A stretch of DNA of 64,000 bases from the NCBI RefSeq assembly GCF_018614195.1, contig NZ_JAGGOT010000051.1:62001-126000 (forward strand), given 5' to 3'. The position numbers and the translations under genes are program-made. Shown one piece after another: positions 23,706 to 31,744 of the stretch (the first letter of the stretch is position 1; each line of letters opens with the position of its first letter). Origin of the DNA: Streptomyces sp. ISL-43. GTDB taxonomy: Bacteria > Actinomycetota > Actinomycetes > Streptomycetales > Streptomycetaceae. The notes under the pieces were generated by a model. It was not told where the DNA came from. It did no database searches and worked only from the letters and a program-made list of their open reading frames with translations.

Positions 23706-24206
23706 TCAGGTGTAGTCCGCCGTGTCGTGCACGTCACCGAACCGGGGAAAGATCTTCTCCACGGTGAAGTCGTGCTCGTCGGCGGCGAACCCGGACATCG
23801 CGTCGGCGACGAACTCCAGCTCGTAGCCGTGATCGCTCGCGGCCCGCGCGGTGGACTCGACCCCCATCGTGGTGACCAGCCCGGCGAGCACCAGCGTGTC
23901 CACGCCGAGACCGCGCAACCGTTCGTCCAGGTCGGTGCCGTGGAACGCCCCGACGGTGCGCTTGACGATCACGACATCGCCCGGCTGTGCCAGGCCGTCG
24001 GCGAAGCCGCTGCCGGGCGGCTGCTCGGCCACGCCGGGCCGCTCCACCCGGACCAGCACCACCGGACGCCCGCTCGCCCGGAACACCTCGGCCAGCCGGC
24101 GGCAGCGTTCGAGTACCGCTTCACCGGAGTGCGGAGCGACCGGAAGGCCGATGACGCGGGGCATCAGGTCGATGAGGACCAGGGCGGAAGTCACGGAGAT
24201 GATCAT
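23706..24206 (-). CDS. isochorismatase-fold hydrolase lacking the catalytic cysteine
   Basis: 166 residues with the cysteine hydrolase (isochorismatase) fold. The first catalytic Asp is D13 in LVLIDLM and the Lys is K82 in IVKRTVGAF. At the usual cysteine position the sequence reads TTMGVESTAR, so residue 115 is Gly where active members have Cys in the TxxCVxxTAR motif. The protein may thus be non-hydrolytic or use another chemistry. Many annotated homologues share this change, so it is a subfamily trait rather than a sequencing error. The start ATG at 24206 could be replaced by a GTG four codons later. Confidence 0.82.
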   Translation of the reverse strand: MIISVTSALVLIDLMPRVIGLPVAPHSGEAVLERCRRLAEVFRASGRPVVLVRVERPGVAEQPPGSGFADGLAQPGDVVIVKRTVGAFHGTDLDERLRGLGVDTLVLAGLVTTMGVESTARAASDHGYELEFVADAMSGFAADEHDFTVEKIFPRFGDVHDTADYT

Positions 24207-24366
24207 AGGACAGGACCGTCATCATGGGCAGGTGATGACGTGGTTCCGCTGCTAGAGGAGGTCTGGGGCAGCCCCCCGTGGAGACGCTTGCTGCGGTGCC
24301 CCGGCCCCCGTGCCGGTGGTGTGTGCCCGTGCGGGGGCCGGGGCCGAGCCGGGGCCCCGGGGTGGG

Positions 24367-25818
24367 TCAGGCGGTGGGGAAGTTGTCGGCGGTGCGGATG
24401 CGGTCGCGGATCCAGACGCCGGCCGGCTTGAGCGAAGTGGTGCCGGTCCACGGGCCGTTGCCGTCGCAGGTGCCCGTCTTGAAGACCGCTCCGGTGCGGT
24501 TGTCGTCGGAGAAGTTCCAGTTGGTCCAGCTGATCTTCTTGGCTGCCATCAGGTCGAGGTACTTCTGCGACATGGTGAAGTCGTTGCTGCCCTCACCCGC
24601 GTAGTTCTGCGTGCCGAACTCGGTGACGAACACCGGGATCCGGTCGGCGGCGCGGGAGAGGGTGTCCAGGTACTCCTCGCGGTGCGAGTAGGCGTAGAAG
24701 TGGAACGTGTACATGATGTTGGACGCGTTCACCTGGTTGTCGACGACCTCGTTCTCATCGCTGCCCTCGGAGACGCCGAAGGAGGACCAGGCGCGGGTGC
24801 CGACGATGACCGGGGCGTCGGAGTCTATGTTCCGGATGACCGGGATGATCTGCTCCGCGTAGCTCTTGATCTTGGACCAGCTCACCTCGCTGGGCTCGTT
24901 GGCGATCTCGTAGAAGATGTTGTTCTTGCCCTTGTGGCGGTTGGCGATCGCGGTGAAGAACGTCTTGGCCTTGGCCAGGTTGTAGTTGGGGTCGCCCGGA
25001 TCGAGCATGTGCCAGTCGACGATCACGTACATGCCGCGGGCCGTCGCCTGCTCGATCAGCGAGTGGGCAAGGTCGGTGAACTTCTGCGGGTCGGTCTCGT
25101 AGCCGTCCTCCTGGACGTACGTCGAGACGCGCAGGACGTCGGCGTTCCAGTCCTTGGCGAGGGCGTCGAGCGACCCGCCGGTGAGGCACTGCGCGTACCA
25201 CTGGGTGCCGTGGGTGCTCATGCCGCGCAACTGGACGGGCTTTCCGTACTTGTTGCAGAGCTTGGTGCCGCAGACCGTGAGCTGGCCGTTGATGGCGACC
25301 GGGGTGGTGCCCGGCACGGGCGGCGTGGATCCGGTGTCGATGGTGAGGTGATCGACGTTGGGGCCGCCGTTGGCGGTGGTGGCGGTGGCCCGGATGGTGT
25401 TGGTACCGGCCTTGAGGGTGGTGGTCAGCCCGGTCGTGGCCCAAGTGGTCCAGGCTCCGGTGCCGTTGAACGCCTTGTTCGGGGCGACGGAGGTTCCGTT
25501 GACCGTGATGGTCATGGGTCGGTTGGTCGTGGTGCCGTTGGCGTAGCGCAGGCTGACCGCGGCATCGCCGGCCTGCGCGGCATTGACCGTCCATTCGACG
25601 TAACTGCCGGTGGTGTTGTCGTAGTTGACGAAGCCGCTGCCCGTGTAGCCGGCGTGGTTGGACTCGGCGGCACCTTGCGAGACGACGGCGTTCTCCGCCT
25701 CCTGGACGACGGGGGCCGCCGAGGCCGTACCGGGCGCGGCGGTGAGGCCGACGAGCAGTGCGGTGACGAGAGTTCCGGCCGCACCGAGGGAGCGAAGCCG
25801 AATGCGTGGGGGTTTCAA
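24367..25818 (-). CDS. secreted GH5 endoglucanase with N-terminal CBM35-type domain
   Basis: 483 residues. A signal peptide (residues 1-35, ending ASA) is followed by a carbohydrate-binding domain of the CBM35/CBM6 type (about 38-162: QEAENAV, YVEWTV, NVDHLTI), a short Pro/Thr linker and a family 5 glycoside hydrolase domain (about 175-480). The acid/base is E308 in IANEP and the nucleophile E400 in FVTEFG. It should cut beta-1,4-glucans outside the cell. The start is a TTG at 25818, five bases after GGAG, because the signal peptide begins there. The AGGAAACTTTCCT palindrome lies 36 bp upstream, over the probable promoter. It is divergent from the beta-helix/CBM2 gene. Confidence 0.92.
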   Translation of the reverse strand: MKPPRIRLRSLGAAGTLVTALLVGLTAAPGTASAAPVVQEAENAVVSQGAAESNHAGYTGSGFVNYDNTTGSYVEWTVNAAQAGDAAVSLRYANGTTTNRPMTITVNGTSVAPNKAFNGTGAWTTWATTGLTTTLKAGTNTIRATATTANGGPNVDHLTIDTGSTPPVPGTTPVAINGQLTVCGTKLCNKYGKPVQLRGMSTHGTQWYAQCLTGGSLDALAKDWNADVLRVSTYVQEDGYETDPQKFTDLAHSLIEQATARGMYVIVDWHMLDPGDPNYNLAKAKTFFTAIANRHKGKNNIFYEIANEPSEVSWSKIKSYAEQIIPVIRNIDSDAPVIVGTRAWSSFGVSEGSDENEVVDNQVNASNIMYTFHFYAYSHREEYLDTLSRAADRIPVFVTEFGTQNYAGEGSNDFTMSQKYLDLMAAKKISWTNWNFSDDNRTGAVFKTGTCDGNGPWTGTTSLKPAGVWIRDRIRTADNFPTA

Positions 25819-25853
25819 GGTGTCTCCGTCCTGTTGACGATCGACTGTTCGTA

Positions 25854-25866
25854 AGGAAACTTTCCT
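25854..25866. promoter_or_regulatory. palindromic operator candidate AGGAAACTTTCCT (cellulase promoter)
   Basis: Second exact copy of the 13-bp palindrome also found at 22878-22890. Here it is extended to TAAGGAAACTTTCCTAA by flanking bases. It lies 36 bp upstream of the TTG start of the GH5 gene, where a repressor would block transcription. Confidence 0.7.
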
Positions 25867-25924
25867 AACGACATGGAATGGAATAGCAGCGTCCGGCCCG
25901 GCTGCACAAGGGTCTGTGCATGTA

Positions 25925-25940
25925 GTCCAGATATGTGGAC
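25925..25940. promoter_or_regulatory. operator candidate GTCCAGATATGTGGAC (site 1)
   Basis: A perfect inverted repeat GTCCA-N6-TGGAC with centre GATATG, about 100 bp upstream of the TTG start of the beta-helix/CBM2 gene. A 15-of-16 match is at 30345-30360, before the ABC importer operon and beside the divergent IclR gene. IclR is the natural candidate to bind both. Confidence 0.75.
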
Positions 25941-26041
25941 GCTTGATTGATTCAGAGACACCCATTGACCAGCTGGATGCCTATCAGCACGATGTACCAC
26001 GGCTACACCCCTCCCGCCCCCCACGAATGCCAGGAGGAACG

Positions 26042-29000
26042 TTGTCCGTACGATGGAGAGCCGTTGCGGCGCTCGGCGGCGCCACGGCCGTGCTGTGTGC
26101 CTCGGGCGTCGCGATCGGCGTCGCAGACACCCGGTCCGGCGATCAACAGCCCATTGCCGCGCCCGTGTTACTCGCCGGGCTCGACCTGTCCAAGACCAAC
26201 CGCCGCACCCCGCTCACCGGCCTCTATGACTGGTCCAAGGTCGGATACAGGGGCGGCGCCGATCTGCCGGGCGCGGCCCAGACCACCCCGGACGAGGCCT
26301 GCCGGATCACCCCGGCCGAACTCGCCGCCCAGTACGGAGTGAAGCCCGGTGACGGGGTGGACGACTCGGCCGGACTCCAGGCCGCCATCGACCGCATCCG
26401 CACCGACTGCTCACCCGGCGCGAGCTACACCCAGCTCTCCCTGATCACCCTCCCGGCGGGCATCCTCGAGGTGTCCCGCCAGCTCTCCGTCGACGCCGAC
26501 TACCTGACCCTGCGGGGAGCGGGCAGCGCCGCGGGTGGCACCCGGATCGTCTTCCGCCCCGACGCCGTCACCCGGTACGACGCCCTCACTCCCGACGGTT
26601 CGGACTGGGACGAGGACGGCATGACCTCCGGGTCCGCCAAAGGAGGCTGGATCTGGCCCGGGCGAGGCCTGTTCCGCGTGCAGTCGCGCGGGGTGCACGC
26701 GAGCTACGCCTCCGAGTACGCGGCGGCCCCCGCCAACCGCAAGGACCTCTTCGAGGGCACGGTCAACGTGCACTGGAAGGCCGGGCTGAAGCTGCGCGGC
26801 AAGACCGGGGACACCGGATTCGCGGCGCGCGCGGGGGACACCGTCGTCCCCCTCGCCTCCAGCGGCTCGCTCGACGCACTCGCCGTCGGCGGGCTGGTCA
26901 ACATCCGCGCCGCCAACTCGCTGAAATTCTACGCCCAGCAGAACATCCAGCCGGGCGACGGCCCCCTGCAGAACATCCACATGCGCCAGCAGATCTTCAC
27001 CGTCACCGCCGTGGACCCCACGAACCGCACGCTGACGCTGGACAAGCCTCTGGAGTACGACGTACCGGTCACCTCCACCTCCGACGGGTCCGCGCCGATC
27101 GAGGGCGCCGTCTACGACTCCAAGGCCGCACCCCTCGTGGATCCGGTGCTCGGCGTCGGCTTCGAGGACTTCGCGCTGACGCAGGAGATACCGGGCCTCG
27201 ATCCGGCCGACGCCGTGCGCAACTACGGCAACATGGACCCCGCCCAGGAGATGCACGGCATCGTCTTCAAGTGGGCCGCCAACTCCTGGGTCCGCGGCAT
27301 CAGGACGGAGATGACCGGCTCCCATCCGATCGTCACCGAGGAGGCCTACCACCTCCAGATCGTCGACAGCCGGCTCCACGGATCCTGGAACAAGGGCAAG
27401 GGCGGCAACGGCTACTTCCGCGGCTCCCGCGTCTGGGACTCGCTCTACGCCGGCAACACCTCCCGCGAGCTGCGCCACTTCGCCTTCCAGTGGTCGGCCT
27501 CCGGCAACGTCGTCATCGGCAACGACTTCGACTCCGACCTCAACCTGCACGGCGGCTGGGAGCGCAACAACCTCTTCGAGCTCAACAAGGTGACCGTGCC
27601 CTACGAGCACCGCTCCGCCAACTGCCGTTCCAACTGCGGGGAGGAGGGCGGCGGCGCCCCCGACGCCTCCACCTGGTTCCCCGTCTGGTGGGGCGCGGGA
27701 AAGAAGGCGGTGAAGTGGTCGGGATCCAGCGGACCGCGCAACGTCTTCTTCAACAACACCATGACGAAGCAGGCCACCGCGGGCGCGGCCTACACCCCGT
27801 ACTACGCCGACCACCAGCGCGTCTACCAGTTCGGCTGGAACGGCAGCGGCAGCGGCAGTGGTGGCGGCGGCTGGCAGCACCTCGACGCGGGAGGTACGCC
27901 GATCGGCGACTGGGCCGGGCGCGAGCAGCTGGACTACTCGGGCGGCCACGGTGTCGACGCCACCCGTACGGACACGGGCGCTTCGCTCTTCCTCACGTCG
28001 GCCACCGGCGCAGACCCCTCACCCAGTCCGACGCCCACCTCGTCACCGAGCCCGACCCCGACCCCCACTGCGACACCGACCCCGACCCCGACTGCGACAC
28101 CGACCAGCACCCCTGTGAGCTGCCTGTCGGCGCGGACCGTCCAGACCTCGGCCTGGAGCAGCGGCTACGGGATGGACGTGTTCATCAGGAACAACTGCAC
28201 GGCCTCGGTCCCCGGTTGGCGGGTGGAGTTCGACCTGCCGGCCGGGACGAGCGTCTCCAGCCACTGGTCGGCCACCAAGACCCGGAGCGGGCAGCACTAC
28301 ACCTTCGCCAACGTCGCGTACAACCGTGACATCGCCCCCGGCGGCACCGCGAGCTTCGGCTTCAACGCGAGCGGACTCGGCCTGCCGCTCAACTGCAAGG
28401 TGAACGGGGTGCCGTGCGACGGCGTCCCGACGCCGACGCCGACCCCCACGCCAACCCCGACCCCGACACCCACCCCGACCCTGCCCCCGGGTCCCGTGGT
28501 CGACGTGGCGACCAGCGCCCAGCTGAAGAGCGCGCTCGCCGCGGCCGCGCCCGGCCAGACCATCCGCCTGGCGGCGGGGGAGTACCGGGGCTCCTTCGTG
28601 ACGCAGCGGGCCGGGACCGCGGCCGAGCCGATCACGCTGACCGGCCCCCGCGGTGCCGTGCTCGTCAACGACGGCCCGTCCGGGGAGGCTCCGTCCTGTC
28701 CGGTGCCCACCGCGGGCTGGGACCCGGGGTACGGGCTCTGGCTGCACGGGGCCCCGTACTGGAACCTGACGGGCTTCACCGTCAAGGACTCCAAGAAGGG
28801 CGTGGTGCTGGACAACGCCCAGCACGTCACGATCGACGGGCTGTACGTCCACCACGTCGAGGAGGAGGGCGTCCACTTCCGGCGCTCCTCCGCCGACGGC
28901 GTGATCCGCAACTCCGTGATCGAGTACACCGGCCTGGTCCAGCCCGGCTACGGCGAGGGCGTGTACCTCGGCTCCGCCGGCTCCAACTGGGGTTGCCACG

Positions 29001-29464
29001 GCAACTCGGGCGGTGTGGACCGCTCCGACCGGGTGCTGGTGGAGAAGAACCGGATCGGACCGTACGTCGCCGCCGAGGCCGTCGACATCAAGGAGGGAAC
29101 CTTCGGCGGGACGATCCGCGGCAACACCTTCGACGGTCGCGGGATCACCGGGCAGAACTCCGCCGACTCCTGGGTCGACGTCAAGGGCGTGGACTACCTG
29201 ATCGAGGGCAACAAGGGCACCTTCGCCCCGCCCGGCACCTTCGCCAACGGCTACGAGACGCACAACCCGGGCACCACGCCCTCCTTCCCCAACGGCTGCG
29301 GCACGGTGTGGCGGAACAACACCTCCGACCTCGGCGGCGTCGGCGCGTACGCCGTCAAGGTCACCTCCGCTTCCCAGTGCGCGGGCCGGCCGAACGTGGT
29401 CCACGCGTCGAACACGGTCACGGGGGCGGTGAGCGGCCTGACCAACATCCCCGTGACCCCGTAG
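26042..29464 (+). CDS. very large secreted two-module beta-helix protein with central CBM2 (putative pectin lyase-type enzyme)
   Basis: 1140 residues. Order of parts: signal peptide (1-28); a large right-handed beta-helix region (about 45-655); a Pro/Thr/Ser linker (about 658-690); a family 2 carbohydrate-binding module (about 692-796, bounded by Cys near 694 and 791 with conserved Trp residues); a second PT linker (about 797-818); and a second beta-helix domain (about 820-1140) resembling PL9/pectate-lyase-like folds. The TTG at 26042 follows AGGAGG at 26033-26038 and starts the signal peptide. Codon 43 is TTA, the only one I noticed in a gene here, suggesting bldA control. The shared GTCCA/TGGAC operator upstream ties it to the uronate operon. 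Plant cell-wall polysaccharide cleavage is inferred; catalytic residues were not identified. Confidence 0.88.
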   Translation: MSVRWRAVAALGGATAVLCASGVAIGVADTRSGDQQPIAAPVLLAGLDLSKTNRRTPLTGLYDWSKVGYRGGADLPGAAQTTPDEACRITPAELAAQYGVKPGDGVDDSAGLQAAIDRIRTDCSPGASYTQLSLITLPAGILEVSRQLSVDADYLTLRGAGSAAGGTRIVFRPDAVTRYDALTPDGSDWDEDGMTSGSAKGGWIWPGRGLFRVQSRGVHASYASEYAAAPANRKDLFEGTVNVHWKAGLKLRGKTGDTGFAARAGDTVVPLASSGSLDALAVGGLVNIRAANSLKFYAQQNIQPGDGPLQNIHMRQQIFTVTAVDPTNRTLTLDKPLEYDVPVTSTSDGSAPIEGAVYDSKAAPLVDPVLGVGFEDFALTQEIPGLDPADAVRNYGNMDPAQEMHGIVFKWAANSWVRGIRTEMTGSHPIVTEEAYHLQIVDSRLHGSWNKGKGGNGYFRGSRVWDSLYAGNTSRELRHFAFQWSASGNVVIGNDFDSDLNLHGGWERNNLFELNKVTVPYEHRSANCRSNCGEEGGGAPDASTWFPVWWGAGKKAVKWSGSSGPRNVFFNNTMTKQATAGAAYTPYYADHQRVYQFGWNGSGSGSGGGGWQHLDAGGTPIGDWAGREQLDYSGGHGVDATRTDTGASLFLTSATGADPSPSPTPTSSPSPTPTPTATPTPTPTATPTSTPVSCLSARTVQTSAWSSGYGMDVFIRNNCTASVPGWRVEFDLPAGTSVSSHWSATKTRSGQHYTFANVAYNRDIAPGGTASFGFNASGLGLPLNCKVNGVPCDGVPTPTPTPTPTPTPTPTPTLPPGPVVDVATSAQLKSALAAAAPGQTIRLAAGEYRGSFVTQRAGTAAEPITLTGPRGAVLVNDGPSGEAPSCPVPTAGWDPGYGLWLHGAPYWNLTGFTVKDSKKGVVLDNAQHVTIDGLYVHHVEEEGVHFRRSSADGVIRNSVIEYTGLVQPGYGEGVYLGSAGSNWGCHGNSGGVDRSDRVLVEKNRIGPYVAAEAVDIKEGTFGGTIRGNTFDGRGITGQNSADSWVDVKGVDYLIEGNKGTFAPPGTFANGYETHNPGTTPSFPNGCGTVWRNNTSDLGGVGAYAVKVTSASQCAGRPNVVHASNTVTGAVSGLTNIPVTP

Positions 29465-29472
29465 CGCGGCCG

Positions 29473-30252
29473 CTACCGGATGCCGTGCCTGCGGAGCGTG
29501 GTGGCGAGGGTGGTGGCGTGCGCCACCACCGCCTTCGCCACCCGCTCGACCTCCTTGTCGGTGGCCGCGCCCACCGGCATGGAGCAGCTGATGGCGTCGG
29601 TGGCCGGGATCCGGTAGTGGACCGGGGCGGACAGGCAGGCGACGCCCGGCGTGCCCTGCTCCCGCTCCAGGGCCCAGCCCCGGTCGCGCGCGCGGGCCAG
29701 TTCCTCGTGGAGGGCCGGGCGGTCGGTGACGGTTCCCGGGGTCAGGGCCTCAAGTCGCTTCGGCAGTACGGCGTCCACCTCCTCCGTGGTGAGCTCGGCG
29801 AGCAACGCCTGCCCCAGCGCGGTGACATGGGCCGGCAGCCTGCGGCCGACCCGGGAGATGGCCCGGACGCTGTCGCGGGCCTCGCGGCTCGCGAGGTAGA
29901 GGACGTACGCGTCGTCGCGGCGGGCGAAGTGGACGGTGTACCCCGTTTCGGCGCGCAAGTCCTCGATCACCTCGTGCGCGTACGGCAGCGCCGGATCGCG
30001 GTCCAGATACGCGGTGCCGGACAGCAGGGCGTGCGGCCCCACGCCGAAGGCGGAACCGCTCTCGTCGGCCTCGACCCACTTGAGTTCGCGCAGCGTTCGG
30101 ATCAGCGCGTGCAGGCTGCTGCGCGGATAGCCCAGCCGCTCTTGCAGTTCGGAGACCGTGAGCCGGTCGGCGGAGGACGCGAGCGCCTCCAGGATGCGCA
30201 CGGTCCGCTCGGCGGACTTCACGGTCGAGACGTCCGACGGGGCAGCGGGCAT
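29473..30252 (-). CDS. IclR-family transcriptional regulator
   Basis: 259 residues. A winged helix-turn-helix (about 8-65, LTVSELQERLGYPRSSLHALI) is followed by the IclR effector domain (about 75-255) with TALGQALLAEL and PVHYRIPATDAISCSMPV. IclR proteins bind small acids; regulators of pectin or uronate catabolism such as KdgR belong here. The ATG at 30252 has GGAGGG close upstream. It is divergent from the uronate importer/catabolic operon, with the operator candidate at 30345-30360 between them, and ends 8 bp from the stop of the beta-helix gene. Its likely ligand is a uronate catabolic intermediate such as a keto-deoxy sugar acid; that is inference. Confidence 0.88.
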   Translation of the reverse strand: MPAAPSDVSTVKSAERTVRILEALASSADRLTVSELQERLGYPRSSLHALIRTLRELKWVEADESGSAFGVGPHALLSGTAYLDRDPALPYAHEVIEDLRAETGYTVHFARRDDAYVLYLASREARDSVRAISRVGRRLPAHVTALGQALLAELTTEEVDAVLPKRLEALTPGTVTDRPALHEELARARDRGWALEREQGTPGVACLSAPVHYRIPATDAISCSMPVGAATDKEVERVAKAVVAHATTLATTLRRHGIR

Positions 30253-30344
30253 GTCCACCCTCCAGATCATTTCCGCATGAGTGTTGACCGGCATGGTAGC
30301 GGACGCTAACTTCCACTTGCAGAGCTGCCACATTCTCAGATCCT

Positions 30345-30360
30345 GTCCAGATATGTAGAC
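30345..30360. promoter_or_regulatory. operator candidate GTCCAGATATGTAGAC (site 2)
   Basis: Differs from site 1 at one base, with the same spacing and centre. It lies 17 bp upstream of the importer start and 93 bp from the IclR start, so a bound protein could control both directions. Confidence 0.75.
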
Positions 30361-30371
30361 GGGGATTCGAT

Positions 30372-30401
30372 ATCCGATGAATCGCAATCCAATGAATCGC
30401 A
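30372..30401. repeat. 15-bp tandem duplication that doubles the start codon
   Basis: ATCCGATGAATCGCA (30372-30386) is followed directly by ATCCAATGAATCGCA (30387-30401). Each copy contains an in-frame ATG, at 30377 and 30392, giving the N-terminus MNRNPMNRRS. A recent slippage duplication at the translation start is likely. Confidence 0.8.
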
Positions 30402-31744
30402 GAAGTGTGTTCCCCAGCGCCTCCACCGCCCTCGCGGCCTCACTCGCCGCCCTCCTCGCCCTGACCACCCTCACCGCCTGCGGCGACGCTGCCGGGCCCG
30501 CCGCCGGCGACGACAAGGCGCCCCTGAAGATCTGGGTCCGCAAGCCCCCGGGATCGCCCACCGAGAAGACCCACCAGGACCTCGCCGCCGCCTTCACCCG
30601 GGCGACCGGCATCGAGGCCGAAGTGAGCGCCCTGTTCGACGACTTCGAGACGAAGCTGCAGCAGGCGGCGGCGCAGAGGAAACTGCCGGACCTGATCGTC
30701 AACGACACCGCCCAGCTCGGCACCCTGGTCAAGCAGGGCCTCGTACGGGAGGTGGACAAGGGCGCAGTCAGGGGCGGGGACCAGCTCATACCCGCCTCCT
30801 GGGAGGCGGCGAAGGCGGCCGACGGCAAGTACTACGGAGTCCCCTTCTCCGCCCAGACCTTCGCCCTCTTCGTCCGCAAGGACTGGCGCGAGAAGTTGGG
30901 CATCGCGCCACCCGCCGACTGGGACCAACTCGACGCCCTCGCCACCGCCTTCACCACGAAGGACCCCGACGGCAACGGCAAGGCCGACACCTACGGCTAC
31001 GTCATCCCCGGCACCACCAAACGCGGATACCTGGACTGGTACTTCTCCAGCTTCCTGTGGTCCGCCGGCGGCGACTACTTCACCGGCGGCGACGGCGAAC
31101 ACCTGAAGCCCGCGATCGACAGCCCCGCGGCCCTCGCGGCGGCCCGCCGACTCAAGGGCCAGTTCTGCGAGGACAAGAACGTCGTGCCGGGTGCGGTGAC
31201 CGCCGAGACCACCCAGACCCACCCGCTCTTCGAGGCGGGCAAGGGCGGGATCTACCTCACCGGCCCCTACAACATGGCCCGCTTCGACAAAGCGCTCGGC
31301 GCCGACACGTACGAGGTCCTGGCACTCCCGGCCGGGCCGGGCGGCAAGAGCTCCGTGCTGGCCGAGGGCGAGAACGCGTACCTGATGGCCGGTTCGAAGA
31401 ACCCCAAGGGCCAGCTCGCGTACGCCGAGTACCTGATCGGCGCCGAGGGCCAGAAGGCCGGCATGGCGGGCGACACCGCGGGCAACGTCGTACGGCTGCC
31501 CGTCAACGAGACGGTGGACCTGGCCTCCGTACGCACCGACAAGCGCTGGCTGGTCTTCGACAAGGTCTATCGCGACGCCGGCCGGTACTCGCCCGTGGTC
31601 AAGGAGTGGACCCCCTTCCGCCAGGCCTCCGCCGAGGCGCTCAACGGCATGGTCGCCGACTGCGGTTCCGACCCCGGGGCCATGCTCGCCAAGCTGGCCG
31701 AGTCCTTCTCCGCCGAGCTGAAGAAGCAGGGAGCGGGCTCCTGA
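30377..31744 (+). CDS. ABC transporter substrate-binding lipoprotein (carbohydrate/uronate type)
   Basis: 455-residue family 1 solute-binding protein. The signal peptide ends in the lipobox LTAC with lipidated Cys35. The mature part has the usual two-lobed features such as GVPFSAQTFALFV and the LAEGENAYLMAGSKNP segment. With the two following permease genes it forms an importer lacking its own ATPase, as is usual for Streptomyces sugar importers served by a shared MsiK-type ATPase. Its operon encodes uronate oxidation, so uronic acids or oligo-uronides are the probable cargo. Two in-frame ATGs (30377, 30392) are equally possible because of a 15-bp duplication. Confidence 0.9.
   Translation: MNRNPMNRRSVFPSASTALAASLAALLALTTLTACGDAAGPAAGDDKAPLKIWVRKPPGSPTEKTHQDLAAAFTRATGIEAEVSALFDDFETKLQQAAAQRKLPDLIVNDTAQLGTLVKQGLVREVDKGAVRGGDQLIPASWEAAKAADGKYYGVPFSAQTFALFVRKDWREKLGIAPPADWDQLDALATAFTTKDPDGNGKADTYGYVIPGTTKRGYLDWYFSSFLWSAGGDYFTGGDGEHLKPAIDSPAALAAARRLKGQFCEDKNVVPGAVTAETTQTHPLFEAGKGGIYLTGPYNMARFDKALGADTYEVLALPAGPGGKSSVLAEGENAYLMAGSKNPKGQLAYAEYLIGAEGQKAGMAGDTAGNVVRLPVNETVDLASVRTDKRWLVFDKVYRDAGRYSPVVKEWTPFRQASAEALNGMVADCGSDPGAMLAKLAESFSAELKKQGAGS

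Noticed and set aside
24203..24451. Leftward 82-codon frame between the isochorismatase-fold and cellulase genes
   Set aside because: It overlaps the end of the cellulase gene, is rich in His/Pro/Arg and has no ribosome site.
28015..28495. Short tandem repeats at the DNA level (CCGACCCC-like), first considered as a repeat element
   Set aside because: They encode the Pro/Thr linkers on both sides of the CBM2 and need no other explanation.
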